64,000 nt of DNA. It comes from Novosphingobium malaysiense (GTDB taxonomy: Bacteria; Pseudomonadota; Alphaproteobacteria; Sphingomonadales; Sphingomonadaceae). A program made the translations under genes and the position numbers. The stretch covers positions 868,001-932,000 of the forward strand of contig NZ_JTDI01000003.1 in NCBI RefSeq assembly GCF_000802225.1, given 5' to 3'. Of this stretch, positions 26,404 through 34,407 are shown in pieces (the first letter of the stretch is position 1; each line of letters starts with the position of its first letter). Below the pieces are notes generated by a model. It did no database searches. It worked only from the letters and a program-made list of their open reading frames with translations, and was not told the origin of the DNA.

Positions 26404-26546
26404 GTTTGTCTGCCTCCTCGCCAACTCGACTTCAAATGCCATGCAAGAGGCCGACGCTGCATTATCATATGTGAAGCGGCGGCATTTTTTAGTCTCCCTG
26501 GCATCTCTTCTCGCAAGAAATCTCGCGTTACGAAGCCGGGCCGTCC

Positions 26547-26573
26547 GGAACCGCGCGAGACGCAATCTGTTCC
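26547..26573. promoter_or_regulatory. Symmetric EcfG-type (general stress) promoter, reading both ways
   Basis: GGAAC (26547-26551), 17 bases, GTTCC (26569-26573). The alphaproteobacterial general-stress sigma factor EcfG recognises GGAAC-N16/17-GTT. Because the element is a perfect dyad it satisfies that pattern on both strands. It would drive the YcgG-like operon to the right (start codon about 40 bases after the predicted transcription start) and the small helical gene to the left. Confidence 0.6.
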
Positions 26574-26617
26574 TAGTCACGAGAAACGCCCCAGGTATTC
26601 AGCGGGAAGGATGGCGA

Positions 26618-27310
26618 GTGACTGTACAGGCAGAACGGGTACCGGACCGCATCCGGAATTTCGAAGACTTCATCCGAAAGCACGATTTTCCCTGCGTTGG
26701 CGCCAAGAGCGCGCTCAGCCGCGGCACGTTGAAATTGCACGCGTGTCGATCGATCACCAGCGCCTGGGATGACGTCCGCATCCACCGCGAACTGCTCGAT
26801 TGGGCCTTTGCATATCGCAAGAACCCCGGTCTTTTTCGCTCCATCGCCTTCGTCTTCGAAGGGCCGGACGACCTGGACGAGGAGGCTTTCGAGCAGGCCA
26901 TGTGGATGCGGATCCAGTCTCTTTCGGACAAGGACGCCTGGCTCGAGCAAAATTATGATCCCCGCGTCAGCTCCGACCCCTGCGACCCGCATTTTTCCCT
27001 CAGCTTCGGCGGCGAGGCTTTCTTCGTGGTGGGCATGCATCCGAATGCGAGCAGGCCCGCACGCCGGTTCGATCACCCGGTGCTCGTCTTCAACCTTCAC
27101 GACCAGTTCGAACAGCTGCGCGAGCAGAACCGGTACGAGACGATCCGCGCCACCATCCTGGAGCGTGACGAAGCCCTCGCCGGCTCCATCAATCCCATGC
27201 TCGCCCGCCATGGGGAGGAAAGCGAGGCTCTTCAGTATTCCGGACGCGCCGTGGAAGATGGCTGGGAATGCCCATTCGAAGACAAGAGGTCCGGCAGTGA
27301 ACAGGAATAG
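26618..27310 (+). CDS. YqcI/YcgG-family protein (GntA-like)
   Basis: About 230 residues. The pattern FIRKHDFPCVGAKSALSRG at the N-terminus, DPHFSLSFGGEAFFVVGMHP in the centre and FDHPVLVFNLHDQFEQLR is the YqcI/YcgG family. One member, GntA, is described as a heme-dependent N-hydroxylase of guanitoxin synthesis, so an oxidation at a guanidino-type nitrogen is possible but not shown. The GTG at 26618 is chosen because GGGAAGGA lies seven bases upstream and the length then fits the family; the frame is open upstream to 26402. It overlaps the DUF1989 gene by 14 bases. Confidence 0.82.
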   Translation: MTVQAERVPDRIRNFEDFIRKHDFPCVGAKSALSRGTLKLHACRSITSAWDDVRIHRELLDWAFAYRKNPGLFRSIAFVFEGPDDLDEEAFEQAMWMRIQSLSDKDAWLEQNYDPRVSSDPCDPHFSLSFGGEAFFVVGMHPNASRPARRFDHPVLVFNLHDQFEQLREQNRYETIRATILERDEALAGSINPMLARHGEESEALQYSGRAVEDGWECPFEDKRSGSEQE

Positions 27311-27914
27311 CGCACAGACACACCGGATCGCCCCGCGCACCGGGGTCGCCTTTCGGCTGCCCAAGGGTGCGGCCCTCGTCGTCGTCGATCCGGAGGGAAC
27401 CCAGGTTTCCGACTTGCTGGCCTTTGCCGAGGCGGACGTGCGTGAAGTCATCTCCAATGGGCGCACCTTCGATTATGAGCAGACCCTGTCGCTTACGACC
27501 GGCAACCGGCTGTGGTCGAACCGTTCGCGAGTGCTTCTGTCGATCGAGGAAGACACGGCCGGCCAGCACGATTTCCTTCTGACGCCGTGCAGCAAGGACA
27601 CATTTCGCCATTTCTACCCCGACAAACCCGTGCATCGCGGATGCTTCGGCAATCTCGCCGAGGCTCTGGCCCCTTGGGGCATCGCCGAAGACCAGATCCC
27701 GGTCGCGTTCAATTGCTTCATGAACGTGCCGGTTCATGCCGACGGATCCATCGACGTGTTGCCGCCCGCCAGCAAGCCCGGCGACCATATCGTCCTGCGC
27801 GCACACGAAGACCTGGTGATCGGTCTCACGGCCTGTTCGGCCTACGCAAGCAACGGCGGCGCCTTCAAGCCGATCGATTACCGCATAGACCTGCAGAGCG
27901 AGGGAAACTCATGA
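27297..27914 (+). CDS. DUF1989 (urea-carboxylase-associated/carboxyguanidine-deiminase-like) protein
   Basis: A 205-residue protein with the DUF1989 pattern: GVAFRLPKGAALVVVDPEG near the N-terminus, FNCFMNVPV in the middle, and KPGDHIVLRAHEDLVIGLTAC near the C-terminus. Relatives include urea-amidolyase-associated proteins and the CgdAB carboxyguanidine deiminase. Only one DUF1989 gene is present, whereas CgdAB is a pair, and no carboxylase is near. GTG at 27297 with GAGG upstream is the likely start. It overlaps both neighbours, so it is translationally coupled to the YcgG-like and DUF421 genes. Confidence 0.85.
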   Translation: MNRNSAQTHRIAPRTGVAFRLPKGAALVVVDPEGTQVSDLLAFAEADVREVISNGRTFDYEQTLSLTTGNRLWSNRSRVLLSIEEDTAGQHDFLLTPCSKDTFRHFYPDKPVHRGCFGNLAEALAPWGIAEDQIPVAFNCFMNVPVHADGSIDVLPPASKPGDHIVLRAHEDLVIGLTACSAYASNGGAFKPIDYRIDLQSEGNS

Positions 27915-28483
27915 CAGCCGATCGATTCCTCTCCTTTTTCGTGCCGCAGGACATCGGCCCGATGGTAAAGGTGGTGGTGGTTGCGCCGGCCATATATCTG
28001 ATGGTCATCCTGTTCGTGCGCATCGCCGGCAAGCGCTCGACCTCGCAGATGAACAACTTCGACTGGATCGTGACCGTCGCGCTCGGGTCCATCACCGGTT
28101 CCACCATCATCCTCGAAGACGTCAGCCTGGCACGCGGCGCCCTGGCAATTGCCCTGCTGCTGGCCCTGCAGGTAGCGCTCACCCGGTGGGTGCGCCGCTC
28201 CAGCCTGGTGGCCCGCACGGTCGAGGCGAGCCCCACCGTGCTGTTCAGCAACGGACGCTTCCACGACGAGGAAATGGAACGCGAAAGGGTTTCGCGCAGC
28301 GAAGTGTATTCCGCCGTACGCGAGGATGGAATGGCGGACATGTCACAAATCGCTTTCGTCATTCTCGAAAACGATGCCTCTTTCAGTGTCCTCACGAAGT
28401 CCGTCGCGGCGAGCGGCGACGCGCTGGACTCGCTACGAGAGCGCGAAGGTGCGACCGGCATGCCGGAACGAAAGGCCCCGTAG
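27911..28483 (+). CDS. DUF421 (YetF-like) membrane protein
   Basis: A 190-residue protein. Three hydrophobic helices span about residues 18-40, 50-67 and 74-92. The family motif RIAGKRSTSQMNNFDWIVTV follows the first helix. The C-terminal cytosolic domain (SPTVLFSNGRFHDEEMERER, then MSQIAFVILENDASFSVL) is typical of YetF. The function is unknown in general. The ATG overlaps the DUF1989 stop (ATGA). A general-stress promoter upstream of the operon fits the occurrence of YetF-type proteins among stress genes. Confidence 0.88.
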   Translation: MTADRFLSFFVPQDIGPMVKVVVVAPAIYLMVILFVRIAGKRSTSQMNNFDWIVTVALGSITGSTIILEDVSLARGALAIALLLALQVALTRWVRRSSLVARTVEASPTVLFSNGRFHDEEMERERVSRSEVYSAVREDGMADMSQIAFVILENDASFSVLTKSVAASGDALDSLREREGATGMPERKAP

Positions 28484-28497
28484 CAGTAGCCAAGGGA

Positions 28498-28869
28498 TTA
28501 CATGATCCACAAGGCCACGATGAGGGCAGCACTGGCGAGCGACAACAAACCTGCAATCATGTTGATCTGCCGCTTGGGCAGAGGGCTGGCGCGATGTGCG
28601 GAGAGCCTGTCGAGCACCCCACCGGCCTTGTGGCGAGCCAGCAGGAAAATCAGGATGCCGACGGCGATGAAGCAGCTGGCGAGCGCTCTCGGCAGCCATG
28701 CCGGGTCGAGCTTGGCAAAAAGGGCATTGAAACCGATACCGATGCCGACAGCCGCCAGTCCGGTTCGCACCCATCCGGCGTATGTGCGTTCGTTCGCCAT
28801 GACCGTACGATCTTCAGCCCAGTCCGTGCGGTCCTTTGCAAGTTCCTGCCTGTCGTTGCCGTCTGCCAT
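28498..28869 (-). CDS. DUF202 (YidH-type) membrane protein
   Basis: A 123-residue protein. The motif MANERTYAGWVRTGLAAVGI near residue 24 is the DUF202 hallmark, followed by three membrane helices. GGGGAG seven bases before the ATG at 28869 supports this start over ATGs further upstream. It is the last gene of the minus-strand copper operon. The function of DUF202 proteins is unknown. Confidence 0.85.
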   Translation of the reverse strand: MADGNDRQELAKDRTDWAEDRTVMANERTYAGWVRTGLAAVGIGIGFNALFAKLDPAWLPRALASCFIAVGILIFLLARHKAGGVLDRLSAHRASPLPKRQINMIAGLLSLASAALIVALWIM

Positions 28870-28960
28870 GCCATTCTCCCCGAACCAGCCGGCCGGTGCT
28901 ACCGGCTGATGTCGCAGAATCGGCCGTTTGGCCGAGCTGCGCAACCCCGGCCCATCCCTC

Positions 28961-29557
28961 TCAGGAATGCGGCTGTGCGTGATCGTGCCCCTCATGCGCA
29001 TGTGCGGCGTGATCGCGTTCCATGATTTCGTCGTGGTCTGTCGGAGCCGACTTCACCAGATCCTGGTACTGCTGCGGCGAAAGCGACGGCATCGTGCGGA
29101 TGAAGGAGACCATGTCCCAGACAAGCGCATCGCTGTGGGTCTTGCCCCAGGCCGGCATCGCCGATGCCTTCATGCCATGCTTGATGACCCAGAACTGTTC
29201 GGATGCCGTCAGGTCGTCGCCCCTGGCCAGTTCGGGCGCCTGCGGGTACAGGCCGCGGGCCATCTCGGTCTTGTCCATGCCGGGGGCGAGGTGGCAGCCG
29301 GTGCACATCTCCGCGTAAAGGCCCGCGCCTCTGGAAATGCGCTGCGGATCGGAGAGGTCTGCTGGCGCGGACGCCTCGCCTGCATGCGAAGCAACCGAGC
29401 GGTCGCGGATCGTCTCGAGCAGCCAGTATACCGGCCGCGTGTGCGGATCGTCGGCACCTACGTCGTAGATTCCCGAATAGGCGAAGGCGACCAAACCCAC
29501 GGCCAACGCGGTGATCACGCCGGCAACGGTACCGACGATCGTCCCAAGTTTTCGCAC
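28961..29557 (-). CDS. Membrane-anchored c-type cytochrome with His-rich tail
   Basis: A 198-residue protein with an N-terminal membrane anchor (about residues 5-27) and one heme-c site, CTGCH, near residue 86. The distal methionine is probably that of MKASAMPAWG. The last 25 residues are unusually rich in His (HAAHAHEGHDHAQPH), which suggests metal binding. It lies between the SHOCT gene and the DUF202 gene in the copper operon. It may accept electrons in periplasmic copper oxidation or supply a copper-tolerant electron path; this is inference. Confidence 0.85.
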   Translation of the reverse strand: MRKLGTIVGTVAGVITALAVGLVAFAYSGIYDVGADDPHTRPVYWLLETIRDRSVASHAGEASAPADLSDPQRISRGAGLYAEMCTGCHLAPGMDKTEMARGLYPQAPELARGDDLTASEQFWVIKHGMKASAMPAWGKTHSDALVWDMVSFIRTMPSLSPQQYQDLVKSAPTDHDEIMERDHAAHAHEGHDHAQPHS

Positions 29558-29562
29558 CGGCC

Positions 29563-29880
29563 CTATCGCTCCAATATGTCTTTTTTGCGCTGCAGATATT
29601 CCTCGCGGTCGATCTCGCCGCGGGCATAGCGCTCGTTCAGCTGGTCGAGAGCAGAAGAAGGTCCCCCTCGCTCTTCATCGCCGCGTCCCCCACCGCCGAA
29701 GCTGCGGGCGAGCAAGAGAGTCACTCCCACGATGGCGGCAAGGATCAACACCCAGACGATGACATGGATCACTGCCCCGAGCCCCCAGTAGCCTCCGAAC
29801 ATGTAGCCGCCGTCATGCATGTGCCCGCCATATTGCGCCTGGATTTTTGCGAGACCTTGCGAAGCGTCGAGATTGAGCAT
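29563..29880 (-). CDS. SHOCT-domain membrane protein
   Basis: A 105-residue protein. A Gly/His/Tyr/Met-rich segment (GGHMHDGGYMFGGYWG) precedes one membrane helix (about residues 36-60). The C-terminal 30 residues are a SHOCT domain (LDQLNERYARGEIDREEYLQ), a short oligomerisation motif. Genes of this kind commonly flank copper-export ATPases. It follows the P-type ATPase gene by 26 bases and precedes the cytochrome gene by five. Confidence 0.85.
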   Translation of the reverse strand: MLNLDASQGLAKIQAQYGGHMHDGGYMFGGYWGLGAVIHVIVWVLILAAIVGVTLLLARSFGGGGRGDEERGGPSSALDQLNERYARGEIDREEYLQRKKDILER

Positions 29881-29906
29881 GGCCCGTTCCTTTCAGTCAG
29901 CTTGAA

Positions 29907-32276
29907 TCAGATGCGCGCAGTCCTGAGCCGCAACGCGTTGGTGACCACGGAAATCGAAGAGGCGCTCATGGCGAACGCCGCGAACATCGGGCTGATCAGC
30001 ATGCCGAGGAAGGGATAGAGAATCCCGGCTGCCACCGGCACGCCCAGCGAATTGTAGATCAGGGCGAAGAACAGGTTCTGGCGAATGTTGCGCATCGTCG
30101 CGTGGGCGAGGCGCCGGGCCCGCACGATGCCATCGAGATTGCCCTTCACCAGCGTGATCCCGGCGCTTTCAATGGCGACGTCAGCTCCGGTGCCCATGGC
30201 GATGCCGACATCGGCCTGCGCCAGGGCCGGTGCATCGTTCACCCCATCGCCGGCCATGGCTACTTTGCTTCCGCCGGCTTGCAGGTCCGCAATGATCCGC
30301 GCCTTGTCGGCTGGCAGGACATCGGCGCGGATTTCGTCAATACCGAGCCGCGCCGCGACAGCCTTTGCCGTACGTTCATTATCACCGGTGGCCATCACGA
30401 TCCGAAAGCCGAGGGCGTGGAGATCCTTGAGAGCGGCCGGCGTGGTTTCCTTGACCGGATCGGCCACGCTCACCAGCCCGGCGACCTGGCCTTCGAGCAC
30501 GACGAACATCACCGTCTCACCCTCGTCGCGGCGGGCATTGGCCTTTTCGGTGAACGCGCCCGCCTCGATCCCGAGTTCGGTGACAAGCGCGAGGTTGCCC
30601 AGCGCGACACTCTTGCCATCGACCGTACCCTTCACGCCCTTGCCGGTCACGGCCTGGAAGTCGCTCGCGGCGCCCAACGCAACGCCCCGATCCTCCGCAC
30701 CCGTGACGATCGCTTCGGCGAGAGGATGTTCGGAGCCCCTCTCCAGCGTGGCGGCAAGGCGCAGCACCTCGGCCTCCTCGTGGCCGGGTTCGGGCAGGAC
30801 CGACACCAGCCTGGGTTTGCCTTCGGTCAGCGTGCCGGTCTTGTCGACGATCAGCGTGTCCACCTTCTCGAAGCGCTCCAACGCCTCGGCATTCTTGATC
30901 AACACGCCGGCCTGCGCCCCGCGCCCGGTCGCGGTCATGATCGACATGGGCGTGGCAAGCCCCAGCGCACAAGGGCAGGCAATGATCAGCACCGAGACGG
31001 CAGCAATAAGCGCATAGGACAGCGGCGGAACCGGCCCCCACAATGCCCATCCGATAAAGGCGAGAACCGCAACGCCGATCACCGCGGGCACGAACCAGCC
31101 GGCGACCTTGTCGGCATATTTCTGGATCGGCGCGCGGGAGCGCTGGGCGTTGGCAACCATCTCGACGATCTGGGCCAGCACCGTATCGGCGCCGACACGC
31201 TTCGCCTCGATGACCAGGCTGCCGGTGCCGTTTATCGTGGCGCCCGTGACGGCATCGCCCTGCACCTTTTCAACCGGCACGGGCTCGCCCGTGATCATGC
31301 TTTCATCGATCGCGGACCGTCCATCCATGACGATACCGTCAACGGGTACCTTGTCGCCCGGGCGCACCCGCAGGCGATCGCCCACGTGGACGTCCTCGAG
31401 CGGGATCTCTTCCTCGCGTCCGTCCTCGCGGATGACGCGGGCGGTCTTCGCGGCGAGATCGAGCAGAGCGCGGATCGCCTTGCCGGTGCCTTCCCTTGCC
31501 CGCAATTCCATCACCTGCCCCAGCAGGACGAGGACGACAATCACGGCGGCAGCTTCGAAATAGACTGGAACATTGCCGTCCGCGTCCCTGAACCCCACGG
31601 GAAAGATTCCGGGCGCCACTACCGCAACGACGCTGAAGACCCACGAGGCGCTCACGCCCATGGCGATCAGCGAGAACATGTTGAGGTTCATGCTGCGGAA
31701 CGAGTTCCAGCCGCGTACGAGAAACGGCCAGCCGCACCAGAGGACGACCGGCGTTCCCAGCACCAGCTCGATCCACAGTGCCCCGCGTTCACCGAATGCC
31801 TGCCGGATGCCGCCCAGGCCGACCATCGGCCCCATCGCCAGCACCAGCAGCGGGACCGTCAGCACGGCACCGATCCAGAACCGCCGGGTGAAATCGACCA
31901 GTTCCGGGTTCGGCCCCTCCTCGGCCATGGCCGCAGATTCCAGTTCCAGACCCATGCCGCAGATCGGGCACGAACCGGGCCCTGTCTGGCGCACCTGCGG
32001 GTGCATGGGACAGGTGTAGACGGCCCCCGAATACCCGCTCGGGACCTTGTCATAGCGGCCGTCCGAATCGGCGGCGCGATCGGCAGTTTCGCTGCCATCC
32101 TGATGATGGCAGCAGTGACCGCCTTCGGCGTGTTCGCTTCCTTCGAGGACGAGATGCATGCCGCATTCGGGGCAGTCGCCCGGCTCCGACTGCCGCACCT
32201 CGGGGTGCATCGGACAGGTGTAGATCGCGCCGTGCGTTTCGGTCGCCTGCAGGCTCTCGTTGCTATGCTCGTTCAT
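29907..32276 (-). CDS. copA: Copper-translocating P1B-type ATPase
   Basis: A 789-residue heavy-metal ATPase. Two N-terminal metal-binding modules of the YTCPMHP...CPECGM type sit near residues 17 and 92, joined by a His-rich linker (HCCHHQD). The membrane CPx motif is ACPCALGL near residue 433. The phosphorylation site is DKTGT near 477, the HP motif is SEHPLAEAI near 518, and [10 protein letters not shown] is near the end. This layout is that of Cu(I) exporters. The ATG at 32276 is chosen; the open frame upstream has no family sequence. It is the second gene of the minus-strand copper operon. Confidence 0.95.
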   Translation of the reverse strand: MNEHSNESLQATETHGAIYTCPMHPEVRQSEPGDCPECGMHLVLEGSEHAEGGHCCHHQDGSETADRAADSDGRYDKVPSGYSGAVYTCPMHPQVRQTGPGSCPICGMGLELESAAMAEEGPNPELVDFTRRFWIGAVLTVPLLVLAMGPMVGLGGIRQAFGERGALWIELVLGTPVVLWCGWPFLVRGWNSFRSMNLNMFSLIAMGVSASWVFSVVAVVAPGIFPVGFRDADGNVPVYFEAAAVIVVLVLLGQVMELRAREGTGKAIRALLDLAAKTARVIREDGREEEIPLEDVHVGDRLRVRPGDKVPVDGIVMDGRSAIDESMITGEPVPVEKVQGDAVTGATINGTGSLVIEAKRVGADTVLAQIVEMVANAQRSRAPIQKYADKVAGWFVPAVIGVAVLAFIGWALWGPVPPLSYALIAAVSVLIIACPCALGLATPMSIMTATGRGAQAGVLIKNAEALERFEKVDTLIVDKTGTLTEGKPRLVSVLPEPGHEEAEVLRLAATLERGSEHPLAEAIVTGAEDRGVALGAASDFQAVTGKGVKGTVDGKSVALGNLALVTELGIEAGAFTEKANARRDEGETVMFVVLEGQVAGLVSVADPVKETTPAALKDLHALGFRIVMATGDNERTAKAVAARLGIDEIRADVLPADKARIIADLQAGGSKVAMAGDGVNDAPALAQADVGIAMGTGADVAIESAGITLVKGNLDGIVRARRLAHATMRNIRQNLFFALIYNSLGVPVAAGILYPFLGMLISPMFAAFAMSASSISVVTNALRLRTARI

Positions 32277-32394
32277 CGCGTACGCCTCATGTCCTCGCGT
32301 CGGGCGGTAATGGCTCGACGCCGGAGCTTCCCATGCAACGAACCGACGGCGGCGGCAGTTTTCGAAAAGCGTCGATCCTGCCGCCGCCGCGCGG

Positions 32395-32862
32395 TTATTG
32401 CTGCGGCTGATCGGTCGTGGCGTTCTGGCCATGCATGTGACCGGCACCGTTCATCGTGCCCTGGCCCATGGTCGGGCAATTACCAGCCATGCCCATCTGG
32501 CCCTGGTGCATCTGGCCCTGCCCCATCATGTGTCCCTGACCGGTCATCGGCCCGTGGTTCATCTGCCCGTGGGCCATGGGCGCCTGGCCCATCTGCCCGT
32601 GGGCCATTTGGCCTTGAGCCATGGTCCCCTGCCCCATTTGCCCGTGGTTCATCTGGCCCTGCCCCATCTGGCCGGCTCCGGACATTCCGGTCCCCGCCAT
32701 CGGACAGTTCGTGGTGGGACACTGCGCAGTGCCATCGGCCATCCGCGCGCAATTCTGCACGGTGCCGTCGTCGGGGGCCGCGCCGCCATCGGTGTCGCCG
32801 GCAAGTGCCGGGGTTGCCGTCAATGCAAGTGCACTGAAGGCAAGCAGGATGGTCTTCATCAT
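32395..32862 (-). CDS. Met/His-rich secreted copper-binding protein with tandem repeats
   Basis: A 155-residue protein with a signal peptide ([20 protein letters not shown]). Residues about 60-140 consist of imperfect short repeats such as [16 protein letters not shown], very rich in Met, Gly, Gln and His. Four Cys lie at the flanks ([22 protein letters not shown]). Methionine-rich periplasmic proteins bind Cu(I) or Ag(I). AAGGAGAGGA precedes the tandem ATGs at 32862 and 32859. It is the first gene of the minus-strand copper operon, and the mirrored promoter lies about 95 bases upstream. Confidence 0.85.
   Translation of the reverse strand: MMKTILLAFSALALTATPALAGDTDGGAAPDDGTVQNCARMADGTAQCPTTNCPMAGTGMSGAGQMGQGQMNHGQMGQGTMAQGQMAHGQMGQAPMAHGQMNHGPMTGQGHMMGQGQMHQGQMGMAGNCPTMGQGTMNGAGHMHGQNATTDQPQQ
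32490..32690 (-). repeat. Short tandem repeats encoding the Met/Gly/His-rich segment
   Basis: A degenerate unit of 15-18 bases (plus strand: ...CATCTGCCCGTGGGCCAT...) is repeated about ten times inside the Met-rich protein gene. The arrangement is likely to vary in copy number by slippage. Confidence 0.7.
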
Positions 32863-32963
32863 TCCTCTCCTTTGTAATGCCCCGGCCACGCCCATGCGTC
32901 GTCGGTCCTGGAAAGATCGATGCAACGGTGGGCGCCATGACGTCTCGCGACCGATCAATACCG

Positions 32964-33027
32964 TATACGTGCATGCTGCAGGCAGCCCTCAAAAAATTTC
33001 GAGGGGGGAGCAGGTGCAATGCGTATA
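32964..33027. promoter_or_regulatory. Mirror-image divergent promoter of the copper island
   Basis: On the plus strand, GAGG (33001-33004), 17 bases, then CGTATA (33022-33027). On the minus strand the same GAGG (32990-32987), 17 bases, then CGTATA (32969-32964). The two GAGG boxes are the arms of a central dyad CCTC-AAAAAATTTC-GAGG. The spacing fits an ECF sigma factor. It would start the sensor-sigma operon to the right (27 bases before its predicted ATG by about one turn) and the Met-rich/copA operon to the left. Confidence 0.6.
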
Positions 33028-33060
33028 GCAGTCGTGAAGAACAATCGGGGAGACCGAACG

Positions 33061-33345
33061 ATGAACGACCAAGATCTGGACCGTTGGCTTCAGGGCCTCG
33101 CTGAACGCCCCCTCGCGATGGACGCGGAAGAGGACTTTCACGAGCGTGTCTGGCAGCGCATAGGCCAGATGAGCGAGGCGCGCGATCAACGCCGCAGGAC
33201 CGTGCTCGGTCTCGCCATGGTGGCAGTCGCCCTCGGCACCGGTATCGGGGCGACGCACAGCCCGGCCCATGCGGCTCGCGCCGGACTGGCACTCGCCGAC
33301 GGCAGCGACCTTTCCCCGGCCGCCTTGCTGCACGTCTCGCCGTGA
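33061..33345 (+). CDS. CnrY-like small membrane anti-sigma protein
   Basis: A 94-residue protein with a charged cytosolic N-terminus (DLDRWLQGLAERPLA, then FHERVWQRI), one membrane helix (about residues 49-68) and a short periplasmic tail. Size, topology and position before a CnrX-like sensor and an ECF sigma gene match the anti-sigma CnrY/NccY of Cupriavidus. Sequence identity was not assessed. GGGGAGA precedes the ATG at 33061; an upstream in-frame ATG at 33019 lies within the promoter. Its stop overlaps the next start (GTGA). Confidence 0.7.
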   Translation: MNDQDLDRWLQGLAERPLAMDAEEDFHERVWQRIGQMSEARDQRRRTVLGLAMVAVALGTGIGATHSPAHAARAGLALADGSDLSPAALLHVSP

Positions 33346-33785
33346 AGATTACCCCCTTCCTGGCCGCCATTCTGTTGATCCTGGCCATGGCGGCAGGCGG
33401 CCTCGGCGCCGTCGCCGCCAACCGGTGGATGGAACCGTCCGACACCCGCATGGGAATGCATGCCTTCGTTCACGAGGAACTGGACCTGACGAAGGCACAG
33501 CAAGCCAGCCTGGGCGAGCTCGAGCGCAACTTTGCCATCGAGCACAACAAGCTGGAACTGGCGCTGCGCTCCGCCAACGCGGGTCTCGCCCAGGCGATGG
33601 GCGAGGAACATCGCTATGGCCCCAAGGTTGCCGCGGCCATCGACGAGGTCCACCTGCGCATGGGAGACTTGCAGAAGGCTACGGTCCAGCATGTCTTTCG
33701 CATGCGGGCCCTGCTCACCCCCGGACAGCAAAAGGCCTTCGATCGCGAAGTCAACGAGGCGCTCACCAGCGAGCCGAAAACCTAG
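33342..33785 (+). CDS. CnrX/ZraP-like periplasmic heavy-metal sensor
   Basis: A 147-residue protein with an N-terminal membrane anchor (residues 7-26) and an all-helical periplasmic domain. FVHEELDLTKAQQASLGELE near residue 44 is the start of the heavy-metal-sensor (CnrX/ZraP) fold, and LRMGDLQKATVQHVFRMRALL carries later helix sequence with candidate Met and His ligands. It starts with GTG in a GTGA overlap. In CnrYXH, metal binding by X frees the sigma factor from Y. Next to copper genes, the metal here is presumably copper. Confidence 0.82.
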   Translation: MKITPFLAAILLILAMAAGGLGAVAANRWMEPSDTRMGMHAFVHEELDLTKAQQASLGELERNFAIEHNKLELALRSANAGLAQAMGEEHRYGPKVAAAIDEVHLRMGDLQKATVQHVFRMRALLTPGQQKAFDREVNEALTSEPKT

Positions 33786-33809
33786 GCGCCCGTGTCGCGA
33801 CAGGGGATC

Positions 33810-34352
33810 ATGGATGAGGCGCAACTGGTCGCCGCGGCAAAGCGCGGAGACCGCCGCGCGTTCGACGCGATCGTGGCAGGCCACGCCCCGCGGCTGATCC
33901 GCCTTGCCTCGCGAATGCTCGGCGGCGAGGCCGATGCGGAGGATGCCGTGCAGAACGCAATGGCTTCGGCATGGCTTTCGCTCCATCGCTTCGATTCCGA
34001 CAAGCCCATGGGGCCGTGGCTGACGACGATCACGATCAACAAGTGCCGCGACGCCATGCGAGGCCGCAGTCTTAGGCGCTTCTTCCGGCAGGGCGAGGAT
34101 GACAGTGCGGAGATGATTGCCGATCCGGCCCCCGGCCAGGACCGTCGATTATCCGACCGCCAGATGCTGCTTCTGGTCCAGCGCGAAATCACGCGACTGC
34201 CGCGACGCCTCAGGGAGCCCTTCGTGCTCGTCACGTTCGACGGCCGCAGCCAGGCCGAGGCGGGTGCGATTCTCGGCATCTCGGAAAAGGCGGTCGAAAC
34301 GCGAATATACCGGGCGCGAAGCCGCCTTCGCGAGAAGTTCGAGAATTTCTGA
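33810..34352 (+). CDS. ECF-type RNA polymerase sigma factor (CnrH-like)
   Basis: A 180-residue sigma-70 family protein. Region 2 shows RLASRMLGGEADAEDAVQNA, and WLTTITINKCRD. Region 4 shows LPRRLREPFVLVTFDGRSQA and a recognition helix ISEKAVETRIYRARSRLR. No extra domains occur. The ATG at 33810 follows AGGGGAT; a GTG at 33792 is an alternative. It is the third gene after the anti-sigma and sensor genes and precedes the multicopper oxidase by 55 bases. It most likely reads the mirrored promoter at 32964-33027. Confidence 0.92.
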   Translation: MDEAQLVAAAKRGDRRAFDAIVAGHAPRLIRLASRMLGGEADAEDAVQNAMASAWLSLHRFDSDKPMGPWLTTITINKCRDAMRGRSLRRFFRQGEDDSAEMIADPAPGQDRRLSDRQMLLLVQREITRLPRRLREPFVLVTFDGRSQAEAGAILGISEKAVETRIYRARSRLREKFENF

Positions 34353-34407
34353 GGGGAGCACGCGGTCATTTCGTAACCCCGGCAGACAACGAATTCAGGG
34401 ATGCACA

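Noticed and set aside
30102..32837. A 911-codon plus-strand open frame opposite the copper ATPase
   Set aside because: It is antisense to a clear P-type ATPase with all family motifs; long antisense frames are expected at this GC content.
34373..34393. GTAACC...CGAA before the multicopper oxidase, resembling a Caulobacter sigma-F type promoter
   Set aside because: The spacing is 11 bases instead of about 16, so the match is not usable.
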